64,000 bases of DNA from JASTVH01 sp042862465 (GTDB lineage: Bacteria > Pseudomonadota > Gammaproteobacteria > Pseudomonadales > Oleiphilaceae), in the NCBI GenBank assembly GCA_042862465.1, contig JASTVH010000009.1, positions 62,001 to 126,000 of the forward strand, read 5' to 3'. Within the stretch, counting starts at the first letter, position 1. Each line of letters starts with the position of its first letter. Under the pieces are notes generated by a model, which was given only the letters and a program-made list of their open reading frames with translations, was not told the DNA's origin and did no database searches. Position numbers and translations under genes: made by a program. Shown here piece by piece: positions 8,739 through 16,793 of this stretch.

Positions 8739-9230
8739 ATGACCATCCTCGCCCGAGACATCATGACCCCCAACGTCAAGGCGGTCCCGGAAAGCTGGAC
8801 AATGCAGCAGTTTGCCCGCTTTCTGACCGATAACGAGATTACCGGCAGTCCGGTCACCAATGCCGACGGCGAGATCGTCGGCATTGCCACGCTCAAGGAT
8901 GTCGCCGAATTCCACTGGGAAAAGGTGGACAGCGATGTCGAAAAGCAGATGACCCAGGAAGAAAAAGAAGAAACCCGGCGCCTGCGGCAGTTCATCTTCG
9001 AGGAAATGAGCCGGACACCGGTCGAAGTCCGGGACATCATGACGCCGATGGTGCTCTCCGTAGACGAAGCCACCCGCATCCAGGATATCGCCGAGATCAT
9101 GATGAAGGAACACCTCCACCGCATTTTTGTGGAACACGAGGGAGAAGTGACCGGCATCATTACCACCTACGACATGCTCAAGATCATTGCTGATCCGGCC
9201 CTGATGGAGCGCTGCCTGGCCGGCGCCTGA
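8739..9230 (+). CDS. Two-CBS-domain protein
   Basis: A 163-aa cytoplasmic protein made of a Bateman pair. CBS1 spans about residues 6-50 (ARDIMTPNVKAVPESWTMQQ) and CBS2 about 95-155 (VRDIMTPMVLSVDEATRIQD). They are separated by a charged helical insert (KQMTQEEKEETRRLRQF). Such pairs bind adenosine nucleotides and regulate partner proteins; no fused effector domain is present. Neighbours give no clear partner. Confidence 0.85.
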   Translation: MTILARDIMTPNVKAVPESWTMQQFARFLTDNEITGSPVTNADGEIVGIATLKDVAEFHWEKVDSDVEKQMTQEEKEETRRLRQFIFEEMSRTPVEVRDIMTPMVLSVDEATRIQDIAEIMMKEHLHRIFVEHEGEVTGIITTYDMLKIIADPALMERCLAGA

Positions 9231-9447
9231 GTGCACCCGTCAGGCCCTCCTTCCGGGACCTGGGTCCCGACCTGCCCATGAATCTTCAAAGTCTGCTGGA
9301 CAGCCCCGGCAGGTTCGAGCCATTCTTAAACGTAACGGATCCCGATTCCCCACCGCCCCGGTTGCACCCAGGGAATGCCGGTCGTCAGGGGAACGCGCGC
9401 ACCAGACGCTCAAGGATTATGCCAACCAGCAGAGGGTATTGATCACT

Positions 9448-10833
9448 ATGCCTCGAGAGCCGCACTCGCGGAAAAAAATGTTCGTTCTTGATACCAACGT
9501 CCTCATCCACGACCCCAGCGCCATTCTCAATTTCGAAGAACACGACGTCATCATCCCGATGACCGTCCTCGAGGAACTCGACAAGCTAAAAAGCGGCAAC
9601 AAGTCGGTCGCCGCCGACTGCCGACAGGCCATTCGCACCATTGACCGTATACTCGGGGATGCGCCGCCCCAGGCCATCGAAACCGGTGTTCCCATTCTGC
9701 GGGCCGAAAAGGCCGAACCGCTGGGAACCCTTTCGATCATCATGTCGGTGGACGGCACCCAGCGCCATCACCTGCCGGACAATCTCAACGATAACCGCAT
9801 CATCAACACCCTGGCCGACCTGCAGGCCCAGCACCAGGACCGCCCCATCATCCTGGTCAGCAAGGACATCAACATGCGGCTCAAGGCCCGGGGCTTTGGA
9901 GTTGAGGCGGAGGATTACCATACCGATCAGCTGGTGGACGACATCGACCTGCTGCCCACCGGCTATACCGAATTCAGCGGGTCGTTCTGGGATACCATCG
10001 AGAAGGTGGATACCATCCAGCGCGAAGGCATCACCGAGCACCTGCTGCAGCGGGAAGGCCCCCTGGAGAACGTCAACATCAACGAATTCGTGCTCGACGA
10101 GCAGGGCTTCGTGGCCCGTGTGGCCGAGGTGGAAGAGGACCGGGTGGTACTGCAGGACCTGCACCATGAGGAACTGCTGCATCAGCAGGTATGGGGACTG
10201 ACACCCCGCGACATCTACCAGGCCATGGCCCTGAACCTGCTCATGAACCCGGACATCCATCTGGTGAATCTCACCGGGGCCGCCGGTTCGGGCAAGACCA
10301 TCCTGGCGCTGGCCGCCTGCATCGAACTCACCGTGGCCAGCAAACAGTACAAGCGCATCATCGCCACCCGCAGCGTGCAGGGACTGGACGAGGACATCGG
10401 CTTCCTGCCGGGGACCGAGGCGGAAAAGATGGAGCCCTGGCTGGGCGCGATCGTGGACAATCTGGAAGCCCTGCACGAGGACGACGAGAACATGCATGCC
10501 AGCGTGGACTACATCCTCAGCAAGGTGCCGATGCAGTTCAAATCCCTCAACTACATCCGCGGGCGCAGCTTCCAGCACAGCCTGATCATCATCGACGAAT
10601 CCCAGAACCTGACGCCGCACCAGCTCAAGACCATCATCACCCGGGCCGGCAACGGCTCCAAGGTGATCTGCCTGGGCAACCTGGCGCAGATCGATACGCC
10701 CTATCTGGGCGCCCTGAGTTCAGGGCTGACCTACATGACCGAGCGCTTCAAGGGCTTCCGCCACGGCGCCCATATTCATCTGCAGGGTGTGCCGCGGTCG
10801 GCACTGGCGGAATTTGCGGAGGCGAATCTGTAG
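9448..10833 (+). CDS. PIN-PhoH fusion ATPase (PhoH2-like)
   Basis: A 461-aa protein with an N-terminal PIN nuclease domain (FVLDTNVLIHDP, first acidic residue Asp15; later acidic residues in MTVLEELDKLK and NDNRIINTLADL) joined to a PhoH P-loop ATPase/helicase domain (Walker A GAAGSGKT near residue 277, Walker B LIIIDESQNLTP). PIN-PhoH proteins are reported to be sequence-specific RNA helicases/RNases in other bacteria; the role here is inferred from that. I choose ATG 9448 over TTG 9439 because the latter leaves almost no room after the AGAGGG SD-like sequence. Confidence 0.88.
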   Translation: MPREPHSRKKMFVLDTNVLIHDPSAILNFEEHDVIIPMTVLEELDKLKSGNKSVAADCRQAIRTIDRILGDAPPQAIETGVPILRAEKAEPLGTLSIIMSVDGTQRHHLPDNLNDNRIINTLADLQAQHQDRPIILVSKDINMRLKARGFGVEAEDYHTDQLVDDIDLLPTGYTEFSGSFWDTIEKVDTIQREGITEHLLQREGPLENVNINEFVLDEQGFVARVAEVEEDRVVLQDLHHEELLHQQVWGLTPRDIYQAMALNLLMNPDIHLVNLTGAAGSGKTILALAACIELTVASKQYKRIIATRSVQGLDEDIGFLPGTEAEKMEPWLGAIVDNLEALHEDDENMHASVDYILSKVPMQFKSLNYIRGRSFQHSLIIIDESQNLTPHQLKTIITRAGNGSKVICLGNLAQIDTPYLGALSSGLTYMTERFKGFRHGAHIHLQGVPRSALAEFAEANL

Positions 10834-10850
10834 GACGTTGGTGGCCAGTC

Positions 10851-10886
10851 GTCGGTGGTCAGTCGCATGCGTAGCCGTCCACCGAC
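10851..10886. repeat. Hairpin-forming inverted repeat downstream of phoH-like gene
   Basis: Perfect 8-nt arms GTCGGTGG (10851-10858) and CCACCGAC (10879-10886) between the convergent phoH-like and AstE-like genes. No T-run follows, so it is at best a weak terminator. Confidence 0.45.
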
Positions 10887-10896
10887 ATTACCCAGC

Positions 10897-11979
10897 CTAC
10901 TCGCTCTGACTCTCCTCAAACGAGGTCGGCGCCAGGGGCTCCTCCGGCGCCAGTTGGTGGCCGTATTGCGAGCGGAAATGGTCCATGGCCTTTTCCGCAT
11001 CGTCCAGCTCATCAAAGCGCGCCACGTGATAGAGCGCTTCCCCTTCGTTCACCAGCGGCAGGTTGTTCATGCCGATGACGATGCCGGACAGGGCACTGAC
11101 GACCGGGCTTTCGCTGTCGCCGAAGGGATCAGCGACTGTCGCCAGCTTCTGCCCCTTGCGCACCCGCTCACCAATGCGCGCCCGGGGACGCAGAATGCCG
11201 TCTATATCCGCGCGCATCCAGGTGGAGGACGACGCCACTTCCGACCGCCGCCGCGGCCGCTTGCCGCCAGTGGTGCTGCGCCGTTCCGCCTTGAGCATCC
11301 CCAGTGACCTCATCACCCGGGTGACACCCCGCACCCCGCTGCGGATCGCCACTTCGTCGAACCGCAGTGCTTCCCCCGCTTCGTAGGTGATAACCGGAAT
11401 ATCGTTCTGGTCGGCATACTCGCGCAGGGTCCCTTCACGCAGGCTGGCATTGAGGATGATCGGCGCGCCGAAGGCCTGGGCCATCTCCTTGGTCTCCTCG
11501 TTCTTCAGCTCGGCCCGGATCTGCGGCAGGTTGTAGCGGTGGATGGCGCCGGTGTGGAGGTCGATAATATGGCTGGCCTGGTCCACCACGTTGGTGCGGA
11601 AGACATGGGCCATGCGCCCGCCCAGGGAGCCTTTCTCGGACCCGGGGAAACAGCGGTTCAGGTCCCGGCGGTCCGGCAGGTAGCGCGACTGCTGCAGGAA
11701 ACCGAAGACATTGACGATCGGTACCGCCAGCAGGGTCCCGCGCAGGTGACGCAGCCCCGAAAGCCGCAGCAGGCGGCGTACGATCTCCACGCCGTTGATC
11801 TCGTCCCCATGCACGGCGCCACACACCAGCAGCGTTGGGCCATTGCGGCGGCCGTGAACCACCTCCACGGGAATGTGCAGCGGTGTATGGGTATAGAGCT
11901 TGGCAATGGGCAACTCCACCCGTCGGCGGGAACCGGGAGGGACCTTCTCGTCGCCCAGCAGAAAGGAAGCTCTTGGCAT
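10897..11979 (-). CDS. Succinylglutamate desuccinylase/aspartoacylase-family metallohydrolase with barrel-sandwich tail
   Basis: A 360-aa M14-like zinc hydrolase. The zinc ligands follow the AstE/AspA pattern: His57 and Glu60 in GAVHGDEINGVEIV, and His142 in IIDLHTGA. Residues about 250-330 (RADIDGILRPRARIGERVRKG, then SGIVIGMNNLPLV) look like a biotinyl/lipoyl-type barrel-sandwich domain. It lies 21 nt downstream of rimK as the last gene of the rimB-rimK cluster. Comparative work on ATP-grasp amidoligase systems has noted RimK next to retropepsin-like and AstE-like peptidases. A role in removing or trimming the glutamyl modification is therefore plausible but unproven. Confidence 0.82.
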   Translation of the reverse strand: MPRASFLLGDEKVPPGSRRRVELPIAKLYTHTPLHIPVEVVHGRRNGPTLLVCGAVHGDEINGVEIVRRLLRLSGLRHLRGTLLAVPIVNVFGFLQQSRYLPDRRDLNRCFPGSEKGSLGGRMAHVFRTNVVDQASHIIDLHTGAIHRYNLPQIRAELKNEETKEMAQAFGAPIILNASLREGTLREYADQNDIPVITYEAGEALRFDEVAIRSGVRGVTRVMRSLGMLKAERRSTTGGKRPRRRSEVASSSTWMRADIDGILRPRARIGERVRKGQKLATVADPFGDSESPVVSALSGIVIGMNNLPLVNEGEALYHVARFDELDDAEKAMDHFRSQYGHQLAPEEPLAPTSFEESQSE

Positions 11980-12000
11980 AGTGATTGTTATCCTTTTAGC

Positions 12001-12909
12001 CTAGCCCCGCTGCCCTTTGGTGCGGGTTTTCCAGGGCTTGGCGTTCTTTTCCAGGAACTCGATGATCATGCCGGCCACGTTCTTGTTGGTGGCCTTTTCG
12101 ATACCTTCCAGTCCCGGTGACGAGTTAACCTCCATGATCAGCGGCCCACGGCTGGAGCGCAGCAGATCGACACCGGCCACGTTCAGCCCCATGGCCTTGG
12201 CGGCGGCCACGGCGGTCTTGCGTTCGGTGGGCGTGATACGCACCAGGGATGCCGTGCCACCGCGATGGAGGTTGGAGCGGAACTCCCCTTCCTGGGCCTG
12301 GCGCTTCATGGCGGCGATCACCTTGTCGCCAATCACAAAACAGCGCAGATCGGCCCCGCCGGCCTCCTTGATGTACTCCTGCACCAGGATGTCGGCCTTC
12401 AGGCCCATGAAGGCCTCGATAACGCTTTCCGCAGCCTTGCGGGTTTCCGCCAGCACCACCCCAATGCCCTGGGTGCCTTCAAGGAGCTTGATAACCGCCG
12501 GCGTGCCACCCACCATCTTGAGCAGGTCGGGCACGTCGTCGGGCTTGCTGGCAAACCCAGTAATGGGCAGCCCCAGGCCCTTGCGCGAGAGCAACTGCAA
12601 CGAACGCAACTTGTCCCGGGAACGGGTGATGGCCACCGACTCGTTCAGCGGGAAGACTCCCATCATCTCAAACTGTCTCAACACGGCCGCCCCATAGAAG
12701 GTGACCGAGGCCCCGATGCGGGGAATCACTGCGTCAAACCCTTCCAGATTCTCGCCACGGTAGTGCATGGCCGGAGCCGAGGGGGTAATACTCATATAGC
12801 AGTGGAGGAAGTCCAGCACGCGCACGTCATGCCCACGATTTTGGCATTCTTCGACCAGACGACGGGTGGAATACAGGTTCTTGTTGCGCGACATCACGCC
12901 GATCTTCAT
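12001..12909 (-). CDS. rimK: Ribosomal protein S6 alpha-L-glutamate ligase RimK (ATP-grasp)
   Basis: A 302-aa ATP-grasp ligase that adds glutamate residues to the C terminus of ribosomal protein S6. It aligns along its length with E. coli RimK (300 aa): MKIGVMSRNKNLYSTRRL, IPRIGASVTFYGAAVLRQFE, GTQGIGVVLAETRKAAESV, FRSNLHRGG and LIMEVNSSPGLEGIE with the metal-binding acidic/Asn pair. The frame is open to 12948, but ATG 12909 has SD GGGAG and matches the family start. It lies between the rimB-like and AstE-like genes. S6 is encoded at 51938-52351 in this window. Confidence 0.93.
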   Translation of the reverse strand: MKIGVMSRNKNLYSTRRLVEECQNRGHDVRVLDFLHCYMSITPSAPAMHYRGENLEGFDAVIPRIGASVTFYGAAVLRQFEMMGVFPLNESVAITRSRDKLRSLQLLSRKGLGLPITGFASKPDDVPDLLKMVGGTPAVIKLLEGTQGIGVVLAETRKAAESVIEAFMGLKADILVQEYIKEAGGADLRCFVIGDKVIAAMKRQAQEGEFRSNLHRGGTASLVRITPTERKTAVAAAKAMGLNVAGVDLLRSSRGPLIMEVNSSPGLEGIEKATNKNVAGMIIEFLEKNAKPWKTRTKGQRG

Positions 12910-12956
12910 GATCACGTCTCCCTTAGGGTATAAAGCGTTGTCCGGCATGGCGATGC

Positions 12957-13460
12957 CTACCGGGTCTGGACCACCTCTTTGGCCAACTGCGGCTTGCCTG
13001 AGAGATACGAGGCCTCGGGATCAATGCAGCAAGTCCCTGCCATGGCCGTTCTCCCCAAAAGCATACGAAAACGCATGGAGTCGCGGTTGGTCAACGTCAT
13101 CTCCACGGGCCACTGATGCTTACCCAGGACCACGTCGGTCTGGATGACATATCGCTCCTCCCGATGACCGCCAGAGTCGGAAACCATTCGCTGGTCGATC
13201 ATTGGCGCTTCGCACACCACCACTATCTCATCATTATTCTGTTTGGGATGGACCCAGAACCGTACCCAGGGCGCACCACCTTCACTGAAGCTTTCCAACT
13301 TGAAGGTGTGCAGGCAGGAGGTTCGGGCGCCGGTATCCACTTTGGCCTTGATACGGTCGATCCCCAACTGAGGCAACGCCAGCCACTCACGCCATCCCAG
13401 CCACAGGGCTGGCTCACTGCCATTCTGCCCTCTTCCGGGGGCCGTCCTGTTATCGCTCAT
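12957..13460 (-). CDS. rimB: Retropepsin-like protease, RimB family (DUF785/Zn_protease)
   Basis: A 167-aa protein with a single aspartic-protease half: IDRIKAKVDTGARTSCLHT, catalytic Asp42-Thr43-Gly44-Ala45 by analogy with retropepsins, followed by beta-rich sequence. In Pseudomonas, RimB is described as a retropepsin-like protease that cleaves the poly-glutamate tail made by RimK on S6; the gene pairing here supports the same role. ATG 13460 overlaps the end of mscS by 11 nt and has SD GGAG. A longer frame to 13568 exists but lies within mscS. The symbol is assigned by synteny and family, so it is less certain than the fold. Confidence 0.82.
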   Translation of the reverse strand: MSDNRTAPGRGQNGSEPALWLGWREWLALPQLGIDRIKAKVDTGARTSCLHTFKLESFSEGGAPWVRFWVHPKQNNDEIVVVCEAPMIDQRMVSDSGGHREERYVIQTDVVLGKHQWPVEMTLTNRDSMRFRMLLGRTAMAGTCCIDPEASYLSGKPQLAKEVVQTR

Positions 13461-14307
13461 CCGGGGCTCCATCTGCCGGTGTCCGTTCCAGGCGTATCCG
13501 AAAAGGCGCCGACTCGCTGCCGGCGTATACGCTGGTATGGGGGAAGGGGATTTCCACGCCTTCCGCATCGAAACAGGCCTTGATCGCCGTCAGCAGATTG
13601 CTGCGCAGGTTGATCACGTCACTGGTCTGAACCCAGACGGACAACTGCAGATCCACCGATGACGGCCCGAAGTCCAGAACACGAACCTGGGGCTCGGGTT
13701 CCTCCAGGCAATGGGGATTGCTGTCCGCCAGTTTCAGCAGCAGGTCACAGACCCGTTCAATGTTTTCACGATAGGCAATCCCGATTCTCAGGTCCAATCG
13801 ACGGATCGGAAACCGGGTCAGGTTGATCACCTGGGATTTGATCAGGGTCTCGTTGGGAATGCGTACATAGAGGTTGTCGACCGTTCGCAGCTTCACACTC
13901 AGCAGGTCGACCCCGACCACCTCGCCTCGGGTGCCACCGACATCCACGAAATGGCCGATTTCAAAGGGTTTTTCCGCAAGCAGAAACAGCCCGCTGATGA
14001 TGTTGGACGCGGAAGTCTGGGAGGCAAAACCCAGCGCCACCGTGAGGATACCGGCCGCCCCCAGCAGGACACCCAGATCAAAACCGCTCTCACGCAGGGC
14101 GGCGACCACGAAGATCGCCAGCAGCACGTAAAACACGAACCGGCGCAGAATGACCGCCTGATGACGGCTGAGCCGCTCTTCGCCAATGCGTCCCATCAGC
14201 CGGCCGGACAGGCTGGCCAGCAGCAGGCCCAGAACCAGGATCACACCACTACGCCACCAGGCTTCCCAATTGACGAAGCCCAGCAGATCATTGATCACAC
14301 TTTCCAA
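13450..14307 (-). CDS. MscS-type small-conductance mechanosensitive channel
   Basis: A 285-aa inner-membrane channel. Three hydrophobic helices occupy about residues 15-105. The third contains the Gly/Ala-rich pore segment LLGAAGILTVALGFASQ. The MscS beta domain follows (VGGTRGEVVGVDLLSVKLRT, VRIPNETLIKSQVINLT), with a C-terminal alpha/beta cage domain. It opens on membrane tension to release solutes. It overlaps the rimB-like gene and lies 13 nt after the DUF432 gene, so transcription is shared; whether it is functionally tied to S6 modification is unclear. Confidence 0.9.
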   Translation of the reverse strand: MESVINDLLGFVNWEAWWRSGVILVLGLLLASLSGRLMGRIGEERLSRHQAVILRRFVFYVLLAIFVVAALRESGFDLGVLLGAAGILTVALGFASQTSASNIISGLFLLAEKPFEIGHFVDVGGTRGEVVGVDLLSVKLRTVDNLYVRIPNETLIKSQVINLTRFPIRRLDLRIGIAYRENIERVCDLLLKLADSNPHCLEEPEPQVRVLDFGPSSVDLQLSVWVQTSDVINLRSNLLTAIKACFDAEGVEIPFPHTSVYAGSESAPFRIRLERTPADGAPDER

Positions 14308-14320
14308 ACCACCTCTCCCC

Positions 14321-15124
14321 TCATCCGAATATGCGATCCAGGGCCCTGACCAGGCCGCCCCGTTCCACCGGCTGCCGGGCCTGACTGATCAGTCGGTGCT
14401 CTCCGGCTGCGGCCGGTGCCTTGGTGGCGATATCCATCCGCGCCGTGGTCAGATCCTTGTCGCAGGTCACGGTGATGGCGGGCGTCCACAAACCGCGTTT
14501 CTCTCCCTGGAAGAGCGGCAAATGCAACGCGGGCAGGCTGAAACGCTCGAACTTGAGCGCGTCTTTGCCGCGATTGAGAATGCGCACGGCCGTAATCGCC
14601 CGCCAGGGACGCCTGGGCAAGGCCTCCAGCGCCAGCCGAGCCGAAGTGCCGGAGGCATAGCAGATATCCCCTTCCTGGGTATTGCGACCCAGCCAGGTCA
14701 GCGAAGGCACCTGAATCGGCATTTCCGTCAGACAGTAGCCTTCCTCTCCCACCAGGACCTGCATCCACAGCACCGTACTGACATAGATGGTGCACTCGTT
14801 CTGTGGCAGCACGTGGAAGGGATGATAGGGGCGGATGACCACGGAGCGATCGGCAAGCCGGGGCGCCAGTTGCAGCCGGGTGCTGTTATCGGCACGGACA
14901 AACCGCGTCAGGTCCACCTCCGCGCCGGGCAGCATGTAGGTACGCCGCTGGAGCCAATGGATGTCTTCCTCGGTTCGGGCCTGGCGGGTATGACGTATCT
15001 GCCATTCCTTGTCCAGCAGCGTCACCCAAAGCGACAGGCCCGACAGCTCGTTGTAAAGGGTTTCGCCCGAACGGAGACTCAGGACCTGATTCCACTCACC
15101 GTTTTCTTGTTGGTCTTTTTCCAT
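14321..15124 (-). CDS. DUF432-like protein, first gene of the mscS-rim cluster
   Basis: A 267-aa soluble protein of mixed alpha/beta composition with no signal peptide. SLWVTLLDKEWQIRHTRQ, SVVIRPYHPFHVLPQNEC and the later TARMDIATKAPAAAGEH are the recognisable blocks. I believe it belongs to DUF432, a family of unknown function often beside MscS-type channels, but this is from memory. It starts at ATG 15124, and only 13 nt separate its stop from mscS. It is the promoter-proximal gene of DUF432-mscS-rimB-rimK-AstE-like. Confidence 0.55.
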   Translation of the reverse strand: MEKDQQENGEWNQVLSLRSGETLYNELSGLSLWVTLLDKEWQIRHTRQARTEEDIHWLQRRTYMLPGAEVDLTRFVRADNSTRLQLAPRLADRSVVIRPYHPFHVLPQNECTIYVSTVLWMQVLVGEEGYCLTEMPIQVPSLTWLGRNTQEGDICYASGTSARLALEALPRRPWRAITAVRILNRGKDALKFERFSLPALHLPLFQGEKRGLWTPAITVTCDKDLTTARMDIATKAPAAAGEHRLISQARQPVERGGLVRALDRIFG

Positions 15125-15247
15125 GGATGTGCGACTAACCGCCTGAAAAGCTGTTGATAGCCATGACTTTACGTTAATCGGGGGGACAATAGAAAGCGTC
15201 CGGCAGCAAACACCGGACGCCTGAGAAGGGGCAGGCGATCGCGACGA

Positions 15248-15592
15248 TCAGAAATCGGACAGGCTGTCGTGAGAGTAGTCACCCTCGGACGCCGGTGTGG
15301 AGCAGCTGAATCGAATCACCCGGCGCGTGGTCAGCCCCAGGTACTTCAACCAGACCTTTTCCAACGGATGCTCGGCTTCGGCCGCGCCCTCCACCACACT
15401 CAGGAAGTGCTTCTGTGCTGCATTGGAAGGCGCCAGCCGACCTTCGGTGAGGTCTTTCAGGAGCGCACCGTGTTTGGTCAGCAATTCCGCCTCTTTCAGG
15501 GTAAATTCGCCGGAACGGGCAAAGCCGCGGGGAAAGCGCCGGTCATCGAAGAAGGCGCGGTTGGTTTCAAATTCGCTGTATTGAGAATGCAT
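15248..15592 (-). CDS. maoP: DUF413/MaoP-like protein (YifE family)
   Basis: A 114-aa protein matching E. coli YifE/MaoP: NRAFFDDRRFPRGFARSGEFTLKEAELLTKHG aligns with its N-terminal two thirds, and an acidic tail (EGDYSHDSLSDF) follows. In E. coli MaoP helps organise the Ori macrodomain by acting with the maoS site next to its gene. ATG 15592 has SD GGAGG at 7 nt, preferred over the start eight codons upstream. It lies downstream of the hdfR-like gene, the neighbour it also has in E. coli. Function in this organism is inferred. Confidence 0.82.
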   Translation of the reverse strand: MHSQYSEFETNRAFFDDRRFPRGFARSGEFTLKEAELLTKHGALLKDLTEGRLAPSNAAQKHFLSVVEGAAEAEHPLEKVWLKYLGLTTRRVIRFSCSTPASEGDYSHDSLSDF

Positions 15593-15807
15593 GTGATGTC
15601 CTCCATTCTCGGGCACCGTTCACCGGCGCCATGTCATCTTGCCGCTGTTGCGACCCAACCTTGCGATCGTCACCTTCCTGCCCGCCCGGAGCGCTGGCAC
15701 GGGTGTTTCAATCATCAAGCGGCGCGATTATGAGACACAGTTTCGGTCGGGGTACAACGAAATCTTTTTGTGGTGACAACAACCGGAAAACATCGAGAAG
15801 ACGACGC

Positions 15808-16680
15808 TCAAGGCTGGATGGAGGGAGACACCTCCCAGGGTGTTTCCAGGACGATATCGGCCACCCGGTCCACCAGATTGGCCAGGGGGTGCTGCTTCTT
15901 GTAGGCGAGATGAACCTGCCGCTCAAAAACCGGCGCCTGCGCCACCGGATGGAGGGCACCCTTCTCCAGGTAGGGCGCAACCACCGGCTCCGGCAAATAG
16001 GCAGCGCCATCGGCGGCCAGCAGGGTATCCAGGGCGATACGCCCGCTGCCGGTACGCATGCCCGGCGGCGCCATTTCTGCAAACGCCTCGGCGTGTTGTG
16101 TTGTGAATGAGGTGCCCCAGTCCACCAGAATGTAAGGCTCACCCTGAACCTGCCCCACATTCTGATCAGGTTTGCTGGCCACCAGAACCAGTTGCAACGG
16201 GAATACCGGCCGAATGACCAGGTCATAGCGTTTGGGGGCATCATAACACAGGGCCAGATCGAGCCGGTCCTCCAGCAGATGGCGAATCAGCACCCCTTCG
16301 GTGGCCATATCCACGTTCAGGGCGAGATCCGGCAAACGCGCCCGCAATTCCACCAGGGCACGCTGGCCGCCGCTGTCCCAGAGGGAAGGCGGCGCGGCAA
16401 GGGCCAGTTCGGTCACTTTCTCATCACGCAGGGCCACCGACTGGCGGCCACGCTCCCAGGCTGTCAGCGCCGCCTCGGCATGGGGCCGGAAGCGCTCTCC
16501 GGCCTGGGTCAGCTGGATGTTATTGCGAGTACGCAGAAAAAGCGGTGTCCCCAGCGCCTGCTCCAGTTGCCTGACACGGGCGCTGACGGCGGATTGAGTC
16601 AGATACAGGTTTTCCGCGGCACGGCCAAAATGGCGCGTCCTGCTAACTTCCAGAAAGGTCTTGAGTAATTCGATGTCCAA
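15808..16680 (-). CDS. hdfR: LysR-family regulator, HdfR-like
   Basis: A 290-aa LysR-type regulator. The winged HTH is almost identical to E. coli HdfR: MDIELLKTFLEVSRTRHFGRAAENLYLTQSAVSARVRQLE. The effector-binding domain (about 90-290) is more diverged. HdfR represses flhDC in E. coli; targets here are unknown, and the name rests on the HTH plus adjacency to the maoP-like gene. Divergent from phr, with 113 nt between them that must hold both promoters. Confidence 0.82.
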   Translation of the reverse strand: MDIELLKTFLEVSRTRHFGRAAENLYLTQSAVSARVRQLEQALGTPLFLRTRNNIQLTQAGERFRPHAEAALTAWERGRQSVALRDEKVTELALAAPPSLWDSGGQRALVELRARLPDLALNVDMATEGVLIRHLLEDRLDLALCYDAPKRYDLVIRPVFPLQLVLVASKPDQNVGQVQGEPYILVDWGTSFTTQHAEAFAEMAPPGMRTGSGRIALDTLLAADGAAYLPEPVVAPYLEKGALHPVAQAPVFERQVHLAYKKQHPLANLVDRVADIVLETPWEVSPSIQP

Positions 16681-16793
16681 GCCATCCCCCGCACGAACCG
16701 TTGCCTTTTGCCTCAGGACTATAATCCAATCAGTGGCCTACAGCGAATAAGCCCTACAGCGCAATACATCCAAGGACTTCAGCAGGGGCCGGC

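Noticed and set aside
12910..12948. Longer RimK start at 12948
   Set aside because: ATG 12909 matches the family N terminus and has an SD; the extra 13 residues have no counterpart in RimK.
13611..13625. Anr-like TTGAT...TCAC sequence
   Set aside because: Inside the mscS coding region and only one half-site is good.
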